Source: Tyto alba (taxonomy: Eukaryota > Chordata > Aves > Strigiformes > Tytonidae). Taken from it: 64,000 nucleotides of DNA. Below, in pieces: positions 12,101 to 22,700 of this stretch. The position numbers were made by a program, and so were the translations under genes. Positions within the stretch are counted from its first letter, which is position 1; each line of letters starts with the position of its first letter. The stretch spans positions 11,950,819 to 12,014,818 of the forward strand of contig NW_024881316.1 in NCBI RefSeq assembly GCF_018691265.1, written 5' to 3'. The notes beneath the pieces are model-generated. The model was not told the DNA's origin. It ran no database searches and saw only the letters and a list, made by a program, of their open reading frames with translations.

Positions 12101-13529
12101 AGCCAACCGTGTCCTGGGCTGCATCAAGAGAAGTGTGGCCAACAGGTCAAGGGAGGGGATTCTCCCCCTCTACTCCACTTTTGTGAGGCCTCACCTGCAG
12201 TGCTGGGTCCAGCTCTGGGACCTCCAATGTAAGAAGGACATGGGCTGCTCGAGCAGGTCCAGATGAGCCCATGAAGATGATCAGGGGGCTGGAGCCCCTC
12301 CCCTGTGAGGCCAGGTCTCCGGGGAGACCTTAGAGTGGCCTGACAGTACCTAAAGGGGGCTACAGGAAAGATGGGGAGGGACTTTTTATCAGGGAGGGTG
12401 GTGATGGGATGAGGGGTAATGGTTTTAAACTGAGAGAGGGTAGGTCTAGATTAGATGTAAGGAAGAAATTCTTTCCTGTGAGGGTGGTGAGGCACTGGCA
12501 CAGGGTACCCAGAGCAGCTGTGGCTGCCCCCTCCCTGGAAGGGTTCAAGGCCAGGTTGGATGGGGCTGGGAGCAGCCTGGGCTGGGGGAAGGGGGCCCTG
12601 CCCGGGGCAGGGGGGCTGGAACCAGATGGTCTTTAAGGTCCCTTCCAACCCAAACCGTTCTATGATTCTATGTCGCAGGGAGAGGGAAATCACTCCAATG
12701 ACTCTTTTCTCTGTTCAGCAGAGACTGGTCCTTTTTTGAGTTGCTTTATGCCAAAATGCATTTGTAGTTCCAGTGGAGAACAGAAAAATATTTCAGATCA
12801 GTCAGCATTTAAAGGGAAAACCGAGTATCCTGGTTGTTTTGTTTTGAGCACTCCTCCTTCAGCAGGGGAAACAGCAGTGGGAGAAATGGGAAAATTTTTG
12901 TTGGCAGGGATGTCAGTCTGCTTCCCATTCTTTAGATTGGATATCTTGAAGGTATATCCTGCTACACGTGCCAGTGCAGGTATATTCCGTATCACTTGTT
13001 AGATCCCGTGTTTAACGGCAGCGTGCGCAAGTGAACGAGCTCTAAGGAGAAGAGCTGAAAAACGCCTGTTAGGAGTTTTGCCTTTTACACAATGTACAGC
13101 CAGTGCCTTGGAAGTCTGTCAGAATACAAGGAAAAAGGACAGCTGAGAGAGGAGAAGCATTCCTAGTAGAGGAAGGAAAAAAAATCCAGTTGAAAAAATA
13201 CCATAGCAGTGCCATTTCCAGAGCAGGAAATTGCTGCGTTAAGAAAATTGTATTTAGCAGTCAGGAATGGGGAAGGTGAGAACTTCCAGAGAAAGCAGAA
13301 AACACCTTTTTTGAGAAGTAGCATTAAAAGCCTGAAAGCTGTAGCCTTCCTTTCTCTTAACTCTGGTTTCAAGTGGATGTTTTCAAATACCATTAATTGT
13401 TGCAGCTCAGTTCAGTCATTTATATGTAAATATGCATTTTCAAATTTAATGCGTAACTTTTTTTCTTTTTCTTCCATTATTGTTTAACAGGGTCCGAAGG
13501 AAGCTAGCTCTGTATCGTGTTGGATGTGA
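6069..13529 (+). CDS. SNX14: SNX14 (sorting nexin 14), 3' part: six exons encoding the C-terminal 190 residues
   Basis: Joined exons 6069-6192, 6700-6864, 7955-8050, 8737-8828, 8988-9044 and 13491-13529 give an open frame of 190 codons plus TGA. Every junction is GT-AG and the phases (1,1,1,0,0) agree. The product closely matches what I recall of the human SNX14 C-terminus: it begins [12 protein letters not shown], includes [18 protein letters not shown] and [18 protein letters not shown], and ends SSVSCWM where human ends TSVTSWM. This is the C-terminal nexin domain, which follows the PX domain. SNX14 is an ER-anchored multi-domain sorting nexin (two N-terminal membrane segments, PXA, RGS, PX, nexin C) linked to lipid-droplet contacts and endolysosomal and lipid homeostasis; that is family knowledge. 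The N-terminal roughly 80 percent lies left of the window. The gene converges on NT5E. Confidence 0.96.
6700..6864 (+). CDS. SNX14: SNX14 exon, nexin-C core
   Basis: Acceptor TTTTGCAG precedes 6700 and donor GTTAGT follows 6864. It encodes [19 protein letters not shown], then [15 protein letters not shown] and [17 protein letters not shown]. This is the most conserved part of the nexin-C domain. It enters and leaves in phase 1. Confidence 0.96.
7564..7618. repeat. Near-perfect 27-bp-arm palindrome
   Basis: Bases 7564-7590 and 7592-7618 are reverse complements at 26 of 27 positions around a single central T. The arm begins CAGTGTTTATACCTT and its mate ends AAGGTATAAACACTG. It lies in a SNX14 intron. 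It may be a MITE remnant or another hairpin element; no family is recognised. Confidence 0.85.
7955..8050 (+). CDS. SNX14: SNX14 exon
   Basis: Acceptor CGCTGCAG precedes 7955. It encodes [18 protein letters not shown] then [14 protein letters not shown]. The donor reads CCAG|GTTCTG, which lacks a purine at +3 and is a weak match to the U1 consensus, yet it is the only junction that keeps the frame into the next exon. Confidence 0.94.
8737..8828 (+). CDS. SNX14: SNX14 exon
   Basis: Acceptor GGTCTAG precedes 8737 and donor GTAACT follows 8828. It encodes [20 protein letters not shown] then [11 protein letters not shown] and ends in phase 0. The match to human SNX14 is near identical. Confidence 0.95.
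8988..9044 (+). CDS. SNX14: SNX14 penultimate exon
   Basis: A 57-nt microexon-sized exon between CTTTTAG and GTATGT. It encodes [19 protein letters not shown], nineteen residues in phase 0. Confidence 0.95.
10144..11140 (+). mobile_element. CR1 LINE fragment, 3' end, sense to SNX14
   Basis: Translated pieces match the reverse-transcriptase C-terminal part of CR1: [38 protein letters not shown] and [16 protein letters not shown]. The stretch that should hold the FADD catalytic motif is missing between NDLDDG and the later block, so an internal deletion removed it. Frameshifts split the rest. The noncoding 3' end resembles the CR1 terminus (GGCACCTTCCAATCCCAACC). It is 5'-truncated, as most genomic CR1 copies are. 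Confidence 0.9.
11141..11795. other. Spacer between two CR1 copies
   Basis: Unique-looking intronic sequence. Open frames on both strands here match nothing recognised. Confidence 0.5.
11796..12672 (+). mobile_element. CR1 LINE fragment with FADD motif and intact 3' tail
   Basis: An open frame to about 12266 contains the RT catalytic motif FADDTEL (11823 onward), then [40 protein letters not shown] and [14 protein letters not shown]. Upstream RT motifs are absent (5' truncation). The 3' end reads CCAACCCAAACCGTTCTATG plus ATTCTATG, the octamer tail typical of CR1. It lies 650 bp after another CR1 in the same orientation. Confidence 0.93.
13491..13529 (+). CDS. SNX14: SNX14 terminal coding exon
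   Basis: After a long pyrimidine tract and TGTTTAACAG, thirteen codons encode [12 protein letters not shown] and TGA. Human ends VQKEVTSVTSWM, so the terminal Trp-Met is kept. The intron before it (4.4 kb) carries two CR1 insertions. Confidence 0.93.
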   Translation, partial: GPKEASSVSCWM

Positions 13530-13690
13530 ATGCAGGGACCTTGCTGGACATCCTGGAGAAACATCTGGTGTGCATTACTGTAATGGACATGTGACATTTT
13601 AACTTCGCATTGTATATTTTCTTGTAAATAACATAAAATTTAAGTTCTAAAAAAATCTCTTCATGCAATAAAGACATTAAAATTTAATAC
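13530..13690 (+). other. SNX14: SNX14 3' UTR
   Basis: The short 3' UTR runs from the stop to shortly after AATAAA. It contains TGTAAATA at about 13624, which fits the Pumilio consensus UGUANAUA. The cleavage position is inferred at about 15-20 nt after the signal. Confidence 0.7.
13667..13672 (+). terminator. SNX14: SNX14 polyadenylation signal AATAAA
   Basis: A canonical AATAAA hexamer lies 138 nt after the SNX14 stop codon, in AT-rich sequence. It is the first such hexamer downstream of the stop on this strand. Confidence 0.8.
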
Positions 13691-16150
13691 CAACTACAAG
13701 TAAATAATATATCTACGCTTTTTATTTGAAATTTATTTTAGCTGTTATCAGTAAAAGTCAAATTAATTTCCCCAAAATTGCTGCGTGTGAAATTACAGGG
13801 TGACATAAGACGGCTGGGAGATCAGCCATTGCAAGCTTTGCTAAAAGAGCAATTACTCTTGTCTTCTTCAAAGGTTATGTAGAAAAATTGTTTGGAAGAA
13901 GTTGTCGAATGCTCCTATGAAGTTATTTTGAACTGTCTTAACAAATCTCACTAATTTTTTAAAAACAAAATTACATGATTGAATCTACTGCATACAAATC
14001 ATCTCAGACCTGTCTTTGGCCTTCGTGCTTTCCATGAGCATGGAAAATCATGTGTATAATTTAGTTTATTTAATATCTGACCTTCAAATCTAAAGCGGTC
14101 TTAAAATGAGCGTGAAAAGTGGTTTTGACTTTTACCGTAGCCTTTCTTTTTCTGCAGTTTATCTGGGTTTGTTGGGTTTTTTCTGACATCCTCTTAACAG
14201 GCTCAGACAAGAGGATGTGAGTCTGTTCATGGCATTTCCTAAAATCATTGGTGTATAAAAATGTGTGGAAGATTTTTCCTGTACATCTTAATTTGCTGGC
14301 CCAGCCTTTATAAAAGACTTTGAAAAGGACTTTCATGTGTGGATTTTTAAGAAGCTTTACTCACAGAACAATACAGCGCTGTTTTAATAGGCATTCCTCA
14401 ATTCTCCTTTTCAGACAACATCCATTCTCTCAAAACCAATCTATCTGCAGTATCAGTGTTCTTTTTCAATACAATTATCTGTCTGTAACACTTTTCAATA
14501 CCTTTTCCTTCTGTTTGTCAAAAGGAAGGTCAAAGTGTTACTCCTCTCTGGCTATGCCCAAGGAGTTGTTAAACCTTCAAAAATTGGCGTGCAGGTACAG
14601 CTCTGTCCATACGTGCATTCTGTTACTGGTTTTATCTTGATTTGGGGAAGACCGTTCTCTAAATTAATAAGTTTAGGGACTGGTAGTGACAAATCAGTAA
14701 TACCACGTTATAACTAAGAGTGTGTCATGGTCAGTTGTTTGTCTCCCTCTTCTAGCACAACTTACCTGATGCAGCTGTGTAGTCCAGATCTCTTCATGCA
14801 CAAGGCTTGGATTTATGCAAAAACTGATGAGGTCTTGCAATTTGAGTGTGCCAAGTATTTATCTTAGTGAACCTTCTCTTTGAAATGTGTGGGTCCAGTG
14901 AATTTAAAAGGCAAGTAGCTTTGGTCTGAAAAAGTGTGTAGTGAGCTTTCCAGAAAAACAAAGCAGGTTTATTCAAAACACTGATAATTAGTTTAATACA
15001 GCAATAAACAACATGGAAACACACTGATGTCAAAATTCCAAATGTGAACGATCTTAGAAAAATAATCATAATTTGCACTCATTTATAAGCAATTACTTCC
15101 TGATAAAGTGCCAGAAATGTAGACTTGGCATTTAAGCGGATTTCTGATTTTATACTCATTAGCCTCTGTCTCAGAACTGTGTATTTTTTAAACATGGCCT
15201 CCCCACAGAATAGACAGGCTTTCGAGGTGTGATCACAGTTATGATAAAGCCAGATTATGGTGTAGAAAGCCCCATTACTGGGAGATTTCCAAATGCTGCT
15301 GCAGGAGTCTATGCACGTATGCGACATTTTCCCTGAACGTTGCTCATAGAGAGTAATGGTCAGGAGTCCTGGGCTTTGGTCTTTGGGAGAAGGTGTAAAA
15401 TTGAGCGTATAAAGATGAAACCTAATCATAGATTATGTTCTCACTCTAGGTACAGTCCCCAAAGTGGTCATACTGAATAGTGAAGTACATATACTCAATT
15501 TGTTAAAATTAATCAAAATCAAATCAAGCTTTCATTGCATCCTTTCCTTTATTAATGGAAGACATAAGTGAGACGTTGCATCTTCAAAAGTAAAATGGAA
15601 AAACTTTCTTTAATGGGTCTCATGCTTTTAATGACACTGAGTTTAATCCAGCTGCTTCAGGCACTGGTATAGGTATGATAAATACGACTGGAAGCAAAGT
15701 AGCCTTACTAGATTGAAAGCTTTAAACCTGAGTGGAGATCAAAGAAAGGTATATACACCTGTAGTAAACTAATTTCTAGAAGCTTGTTTATGTGGCTGGA
15801 ATCAGATTCTTAATTGAGTCACTATCTAAAGCAGGTAGAAGAATGTGACTAGTTAAAAATACCCTGTTTCGGTCAGTGGTTTTATGATGGAGCATTAGTA
15901 CTCACTGAAACTTTGCTTTTTGAAACCTCCAAGTGAACTGTGGGTATCTGCTGATTCAATCGGAGGGAAGTCATGAACTCTGCCCCCTCACTCTGCGGGG
16001 TGTGCTTCAATGACTCTACCAGGTTAAAGACAATTGCTCGTGCTGTTTACGGTTGACGTGCAGCACCATCACCAGTCATTCATTTTAAGAACTGTTTTCT
16101 TTCATCAGCAGTATCTTTCCTCTTGCCTTCCTCCAAACAAAAACACAAAA
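13691..16150 (-). other. NT5E: NT5E 3' UTR and intergene with SNX14
   Basis: No coding content is seen on either strand. It follows the NT5E stop, so most of it is probably NT5E 3' UTR. Candidate NT5E poly(A) signals (TTTATT on +) occur at 15548, 14968, 14065, 13732 and 13721. The last two would give a UTR of about 2.4 kb ending almost at the SNX14 cleavage site. The true end cannot be chosen from sequence alone. Confidence 0.5.
13721..13737 (-). terminator. NT5E: Candidate distal NT5E poly(A) signals (two AATAAA on -)
   Basis: TTTATT on + at 13721-13726 and 13732-13737 reads AATAAA twice on the coding strand of NT5E, about 50 nt beyond the SNX14 AATAAA. Their use is inferred. Confidence 0.4.
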
Positions 16151-16308
16151 TCAGGTATGCAGGAATGTTACAGTGAACAATACAAAAATCAGGGCGAGGC
16201 TTGCTTCAGTAAGACTTCCAGAAGAAAACTTTATTCGACCTTCAACTGCTGGGTAAACTCTCTTCATTCTCTGGAGGTAACGTGAAATAACCTCAATATC
16301 AGGTTCAC
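16151..16308 (-). CDS. NT5E: NT5E exon 9 (GPI-signal tail and stop)
   Basis: Residues 519-570 and TGA. It encodes GEPDIEVISRYLQRMKRVYP, AVEGRIKFSSG (predicted GPI attachment near S547) and the hydrophobic C-terminal signal ending LFTVTFLHT. The acceptor TTGTTTAG follows a T/G-rich tract. Confidence 0.96.
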
Positions 16309-16731
16309 CTAAACAAACAATAATAAAAAAATGGTGTTCTATGCAGTAGCCAAGCTCTGAACCAAAATTTAAAAACCTGTCTAAAAATGGCAGTTTTAGC
16401 TCAAGTCTTAAACTGTTTTCTACAGTTTGCCATGCTGAATCAGCACACATCAACACAGTGTTGTAGGGGTGTGGAGAGTTGTTTCTTGTGCACAGGTAAA
16501 ACATCTGTGGTGGTTTGTAGCCAGAATTTTTGATAGAAACTCATATTTTACCAAAAAAAGAATTTTCTTTTTTTAATTGTCTGGCTTTTGTTTTGTTTTG
16601 CATCAGTTACATTGGTAACTCCCAGTCAGATTTAGGTAGGTGGAGACAGTCTCCCACCCATCTGGGGTAGAGTGCTGTAGATTTGAAAGTCTGTATTAGA
16701 GTCTGAAGAACTGTACTTTCATTAAAAATTT

Positions 16732-16768
<37 letters not shown>

Positions 16769-19700
16769 GAAAAATTTCTAGTCTGTGCACTGCTTCCTCC
16801 ACACAAAGTATGATGTGGATTTTCTGCAGTGGAAGACCCTCTTCAGTCACTGCTGCCAACCATGTCACAAGCCCCTTCAGACCCCAGCTCTTACAATCCT
16901 CAAGTGCAACACCTCTTCCTTAAAAGTAATTACAGTTTTGCCCCTCTGCTATAAGTGGACGACTTTACCAGAACCTGCCAAGTTGTTCCGTTTCATTACT
17001 CTCAATGATTCCTCCCCATGTGAATTTATTTCTGCAAGATTCGTGTAACAGATATTTAATGAAAACTACATCCTCCCCACATTTACCACACGTAGACTGA
17101 ATTTGATTTAAAACACCACTTGTACCTGTGAGAATCAATTTTAAATTGAAACACCCTGTAGAACCAAAAAAATAGTCTGTAACGAAGGTCCAAAATGAAA
17201 ATTTTTTTGGTAAAAGCATGTGCTGTTGCCATCCAGAAGCAGAACGTATGAAATTAAAAGTTCTACAAAATGTAAATGTGTTCCTAGAAGATACTTTTTT
17301 TTTTTTTTAAATACAGCACTACATCCTGTTTTCAGAAATAATGAATTTTAATCTCAATTTTTAAGTTTTCCTTTGTCCTGAAAGATGTATATGTCAGTTG
17401 TACGGATGCAGAATTTCTAACAGATTGCATGCAAGTTCAGAGGACCCTCAGACAGCACTGTGACCCACCTCCCATCTGCCCCTCCAGCGTGCTGCCGCCT
17501 GCAGAACGCGTGAGCGTCCTGCTGCCTTCGGAGGGGCCAATTCCCACAGAGCCCAATTCCCACAGAGCGAGTTGGCATCTTTCCCCTCGCCCTCTGTGTT
17601 ACCTGCCCAGACTGCACATCCTTTAGAAGCAGAGGTGACGACTCTGCCTTTGTAAATACTTCTATACAGTGCAAATTTAAAGTCTAAAGAAAATAGCACC
17701 TTTTTTGATGCAATGTTTAGTAATGAGTACAAGCGCAAGGCCGTGTACGTGGTATGTACTCTCTCTAGTGTGTTTTTTGCTTTTTTTTCTGGTTTATCAT
17801 GATCTCAGATCTGCTCTCTAAGGAGTGCTGAATTGGTAAGTCTCAGTTTCTCTTTGAAACTTGAAGGAGAATATAGTTACTGGCTACAACCAAAACTGCC
17901 AATCCAGAGCAGACCGACTAGAAACAAATTTGATCTATCCAGTGAAAACAAAAAGTCTGATATTTGTACTGTTGAAAGATCGTTTAACTTCTGGAAATTG
18001 CTTGTCTGCTCCCCTGTTGGTGCCCATACTTACCTTTACTGTATCCCAGATTCTTGTCTTTCAGCATACGATAGCCATCTCCTCCAAATAACATATAGGA
18101 TGGCAGAGTCACGTTGTATATTTCATCCATCTGGAGTGGGACATAGGCCGGGACTCGGCAGGCTGTGCAAAGCACTTCTAAGCTGACGACTCTGCTTCCT
18201 GGGGCTCTGGAGAGATCGTAGACCACGTGGATGCCTGTAAAAATACAGGTTCGAGTGCCACTTTATGCAGTGCCTGCTGAGCATACAGGGCTAGGAACAG
18301 TATCCTCCATCATCTTCAGCTGATTCTTTCCATTAGTTTCTGTGACTGAGAGGCTGTGTCATTCTGAATTATACCGGTTAATGCCCTATTCTCCTTGCAT
18401 ATTACTCAGCTTTTAAGCAAGAAAACTCACGCAATTAGAGAACTGCTGAAGCACTGTCCCACCTCAGTCACTTACCTGATCGTCTGTTCTCGTCACTACT
18501 CCACAGAAGGAAATTACTAGTCATGGGATTAGGATACTTCAAGATAAAAATACCTTCCCTTATTCCTGTAGTCATATGCTTTTTCATTCCCCAGGCTTGT
18601 TGGCTGAAATTACTTCTCTTAAAGCCAGCCAGCCACCCTAACCTAGCAGCTATTACGGGTAATAGGTGCTGTCCTGAAAAGGGAAAGTCAGGCCAGGGCT
18701 GAAAGTTGCGGTTTCTACTCACTGTGGGGGAAGTAACATTTCTAGTTGTGAGCCTTCCTTTGTCAAAGCCTGGGGAGAGTTAGGCCCCCAGAACAGCATT
18801 GCCAAGAATGTGCTGGTCAGGAAGCCACTAAAGCTTGTCCAAAGCAGAGAGGCTCTTCCAACCCTGGTGTTCTTCCTGCTCTGTATCTTCTGTCCTGAAC
18901 CCTTTCCAGAGCTACTAGTTATCTTACTTTTCTGTGAGAAGGCAGCAAGGAGAGGAGCTGCTGCTGCTTTACCTCAGCAGTAGCTAAGAATGTGGTAACT
19001 TACTGGTGAAAGTGCAAGACATGGGTTGTGTCCTTGGCCTGTGGGCGTTCTAGATCACGGGCTGGGGGAGGCAGTGCCCCCATCACCAGGCTACGTGGGG
19101 GGAGAGGTATGGAGGAGGGGGAAATCCGTCTGCCCTGGCCCTCAAAGTTTAGCTTTTCTGCTAAATAAACAATAAAATCTGTGCCGCGTCACAGAGAGAC
19201 CAGGAATAAACATGACTGTAGCCTAGTACACATCTGGATAAATATATGGTGAGCTGCAACTCAAGAAATGTGTATGGTTTTAATATTAACTGTTCATCCC
19301 GAAAACATTGAGAAATTCACTGGAACAATTCCATAGCCTACTTGGACTAACTCTAAAACTGTCAGCAATCATTAGACAATGGCACAAAATTATTTTGATA
19401 ACTGAAATTTGGCAATAACTGGCAGAGACATCCAGTCTGGGGTTTCAGGTAGACTGCCGGTCAAGAACTGAAACCCGGGGTTTGATGTAGCTAGTACTGT
19501 GTTACAGCTATGCTCCATTGTATCTTCCTGTAGTTAACTGAAACATTAAACTGCTGCCCTTGCGGGTTACTGAAGCAGCTGGGAATCCTGTCTCTGCTGA
19601 AGGGAACAGTGATGGCCTGTGTGGGGCAGCAGCTCAATTAAACATACACAGGAGAAACAGCGTTACATCTGGCAGGCGTGAGGAGCAGGGCTAGGATGTA

Positions 19701-22700
19701 CGGCCAACTTGATTTCCATTCTGAAAGAGGCTTCCAGGTGTAATACAAAGAGGGCCAACAGAAGGGATGGCTGGTTTGGAAAACTAAGAAGGGGAAGGAA
19801 GAAAACATACCTCCAACCTGCAGCAGCTCGCCGCTTCCTCTTCCGTACCTGTGCACACTGTGCTCAAAAGCTTCTTTCAGAGTGGAGCCTTTTAACCTTA
19901 CCAAATCAAAACGACCTCCAAATGGCAAAACAGACAGCAAATCTTCCACAGTAATGCTACCTGAGGGAATGAGACTTTATTTACTATTTTTTTTTTGGAA
20001 GTTTACAGAATTATTTTAGGATCATTTAACAGTACATTTTTGACAACGAATGTGGCAAATACAATTTAAGAGAATGAAGGCCAGTAGAAGTGACAATCAC
20101 ATATACTGTCCCAAGCAAAGAGCCTATGTCTTTATCATCCAGGAAGTATCAAGACAAATAAATCTGAGTCTGATGCAACTGCATGTACTGCTATTCAAAT
20201 AACTCCAGTAAAAGAGATTACAAACCACCAGCCTAAGCTGAAGAAACACAGCTATTCTTACTATGTCAAGCAATTTTTCCAGTTGCTTAAGATTTACTCA
20301 CAGAGTCCTACAGGAAGATTTAGCTAAGCTGAAAAAGGTGTTTGTTTTCAGGTTTCATTTATATGGTATCAGAAAAGTAAAAACTGTAAAACCTTAGCAC
20401 TCAGAAAACCCCAGAATCTACTTGTTCTACAGCAGACTACAGAAGGCCCCCAGCGCCCATACCGGATGACCCTGTAGAGTAGGTGAAGATTATCCACTGT
20501 CTTTCTTTGTTCCAAGGCAGCAAGGAGAGAGAAAAATAATAAAAAGCACTGTGTACGAACAACGCTAGGAACTTCTGTTAATGTCAGCCTGAGGCATTTG
20601 TGCTCTAACGATGGAAAACCATTCGAGAAAGTTTGACATCGCTTCCAAACACTGTGCAAATCCCATCAAAACAAGCCCATAGCTAACCCTGTGCTCAGGC
20701 TTGCATGGAAACTTGATTCTTTCTTCTTGATCAAGTTGTTATGATACCTCGTAATTTTACATACCATTCGTGCTCTGTTCATCAATGGCTGACCGTATCC
20801 CACCTCCGTTCAGGATGCACACTGAAACATGGTTCCATGACTTTTTATCTGGACGTCCGACATTCTCATAAAGCTACCAAAGGACAATGTTTAAACTGAT
20901 TTTTAATCTTCACTTAGTCTAGGCTCTGGAAATTTACACCCAATACAATCTGAGACTGAAAAGAGACAAAGGTTTTATATCTTCTTTCAAATTACCTTCA
21001 GCCCCACTGTAAAATACTTAATTATTAAAAAAACACAAGGCAAAACACATCAAAATAACTATTTTGCTTTTTAAAATTTTTAACAAGAAAAATATTTCCC
21101 TTTTTCCGTAATTAACTCTCAGGCTCTCCCATAGTCTGTGGGCATGGGACATAGCCAGTGCAGGCCAGATGAACAAAGGAAGGGTGATTTCTTTATTCCA
21201 ATATCTGTGATAAAGACAAATGATTTCAGCATGTTTGGACAATTGGGAAGTGAAGAGGACCTTAAATATAGTTGCACATTAAAAACGTAGGGCAGTGTAT
21301 AGATTAATCTAGCTGTTATTGTAAATTGCAGGAAATTAGGATTTTTCAGCTTCTCTCAGATTGGTTTAATATTTAATACTTGGATTGGTCTTGGCAAACT
21401 AGAAAGATGTAGAGGAGTGGAGGAACAGGTAACAGGCATCCTAGGTCAGACCCAAAAGTCTACTCTACACAGCATCATGTCTCCAACAGTGTCAAGACCG
21501 ACAAAATGCAAGGACAAGACAATATTTGCTTGAGGCATCCTAAGTAATAAAATAGAAACCAGGGATTTACTCACTTGCATAAGGATGATAAGCGTACAGT
21601 GCTAGTCCTGAGTAGAACAGGAAAAAGCTGAGAAAAGAAGCAAGAATAATGGAAGGGATGGACTGGTTTCTGTACAGGAGTGACTATGGTTATGACTCTT
21701 CAGTCTCACAGAGAAAGAGAAATACAGGAAGGACATGACAGAAGCCTGTAAAATCAAGAGGGGCATGTGGAGGCTGGGTAGGAATCTGTGTTTTCTCATC
21801 TCAAGAATGATAAAAACCTAAGAAAGATGCAGAGAGGGGTGACAAGGATGGTCAAAGACAAAGAAGAGCTTCTGAAGGCAAAACAATGATGTAGGCTTGG
21901 ACTGTCTGACCTGGTAAAGAGACAACGGAAGGAAAATATTCAATGAAGCCTATAAAATCATGAGTGGCATAAAGAGTGTTGGACAGGGACCAAGTGTTCC
22001 AGTGCAAGGACTACTCCTTGGCCTCCAGCAGTCATCCAGCCAGTGGGCAGCAGGCAGCACGCAGACAAAAGACCAAAGTCTTTGCAGGCTGTGCAGGTCA
22101 GTGGTGGAAGCCCTGTGATTTGAGTACTGCCTCTCCACAGGCTTGCCCAGGAGTACACTCTTTCCTCACCATTCCCCCTTGGCCCCTCTTGGAGACAAGA
22201 TGTTGAAACAGATGGTCCTGTCCTCTGTTCCAGTTTGGCCAGTTCTCTGCTGCACCCCTACGCTAAGTGTTTGCAGCCTCTGATCTGCAGGTGTGTAAAT
22301 GTTTTGTGGCTCCAGCTTAGTGATCAAAGTTATTGCCTATGGCCAGATCCGTGGGATATTCTTAAATTTGCAACTCATAATCAATGAATGGATTGCAACT
22401 GTCCAGTCCTGAGCAGAGGCAGTTTAAAACAAGAGCTCACACAGTGCTGTTAGCAATTTCACAGCCTCACTTTCTGGCAGTGCTGCTGGACATTTATGGC
22501 AATGCTCGTTTTCTGGAAACAGTTACGTTAGTGAACATTTTTCCCTGGAGCACCTAAAGGAAATGGTGCTGCTGTGGGAGAGTAAACCAATCAAACTGAG
22601 CTAGTCTGAAAACTAGAAGTGACTTCCCATAGAGACCTTCTGGTGTTACGTGACCGTTAAAGCCCGGCGATACCTGTCAGGATGCAGCACAGGCCAGTGG

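Larger units (their letters stand above)
9045..13490 (+). other. SNX14: Last SNX14 intron
   Basis: A 4.4-kb intron, roughly two fifths of it two sense-oriented CR1 fragments (10144-11140 and 11796-12672). The remainder is AT-rich with an A-run at 9673-9684 and shows nothing coding. Confidence 0.8.
16309..18033 (-). other. NT5E: NT5E intron 8
   Basis: It holds a T33 run (A33 on the gene strand) at 16735-16767 and a perfect 16-bp tandem duplication at 17537-17568. No exon or interspersed repeat is recognised. Confidence 0.75.
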
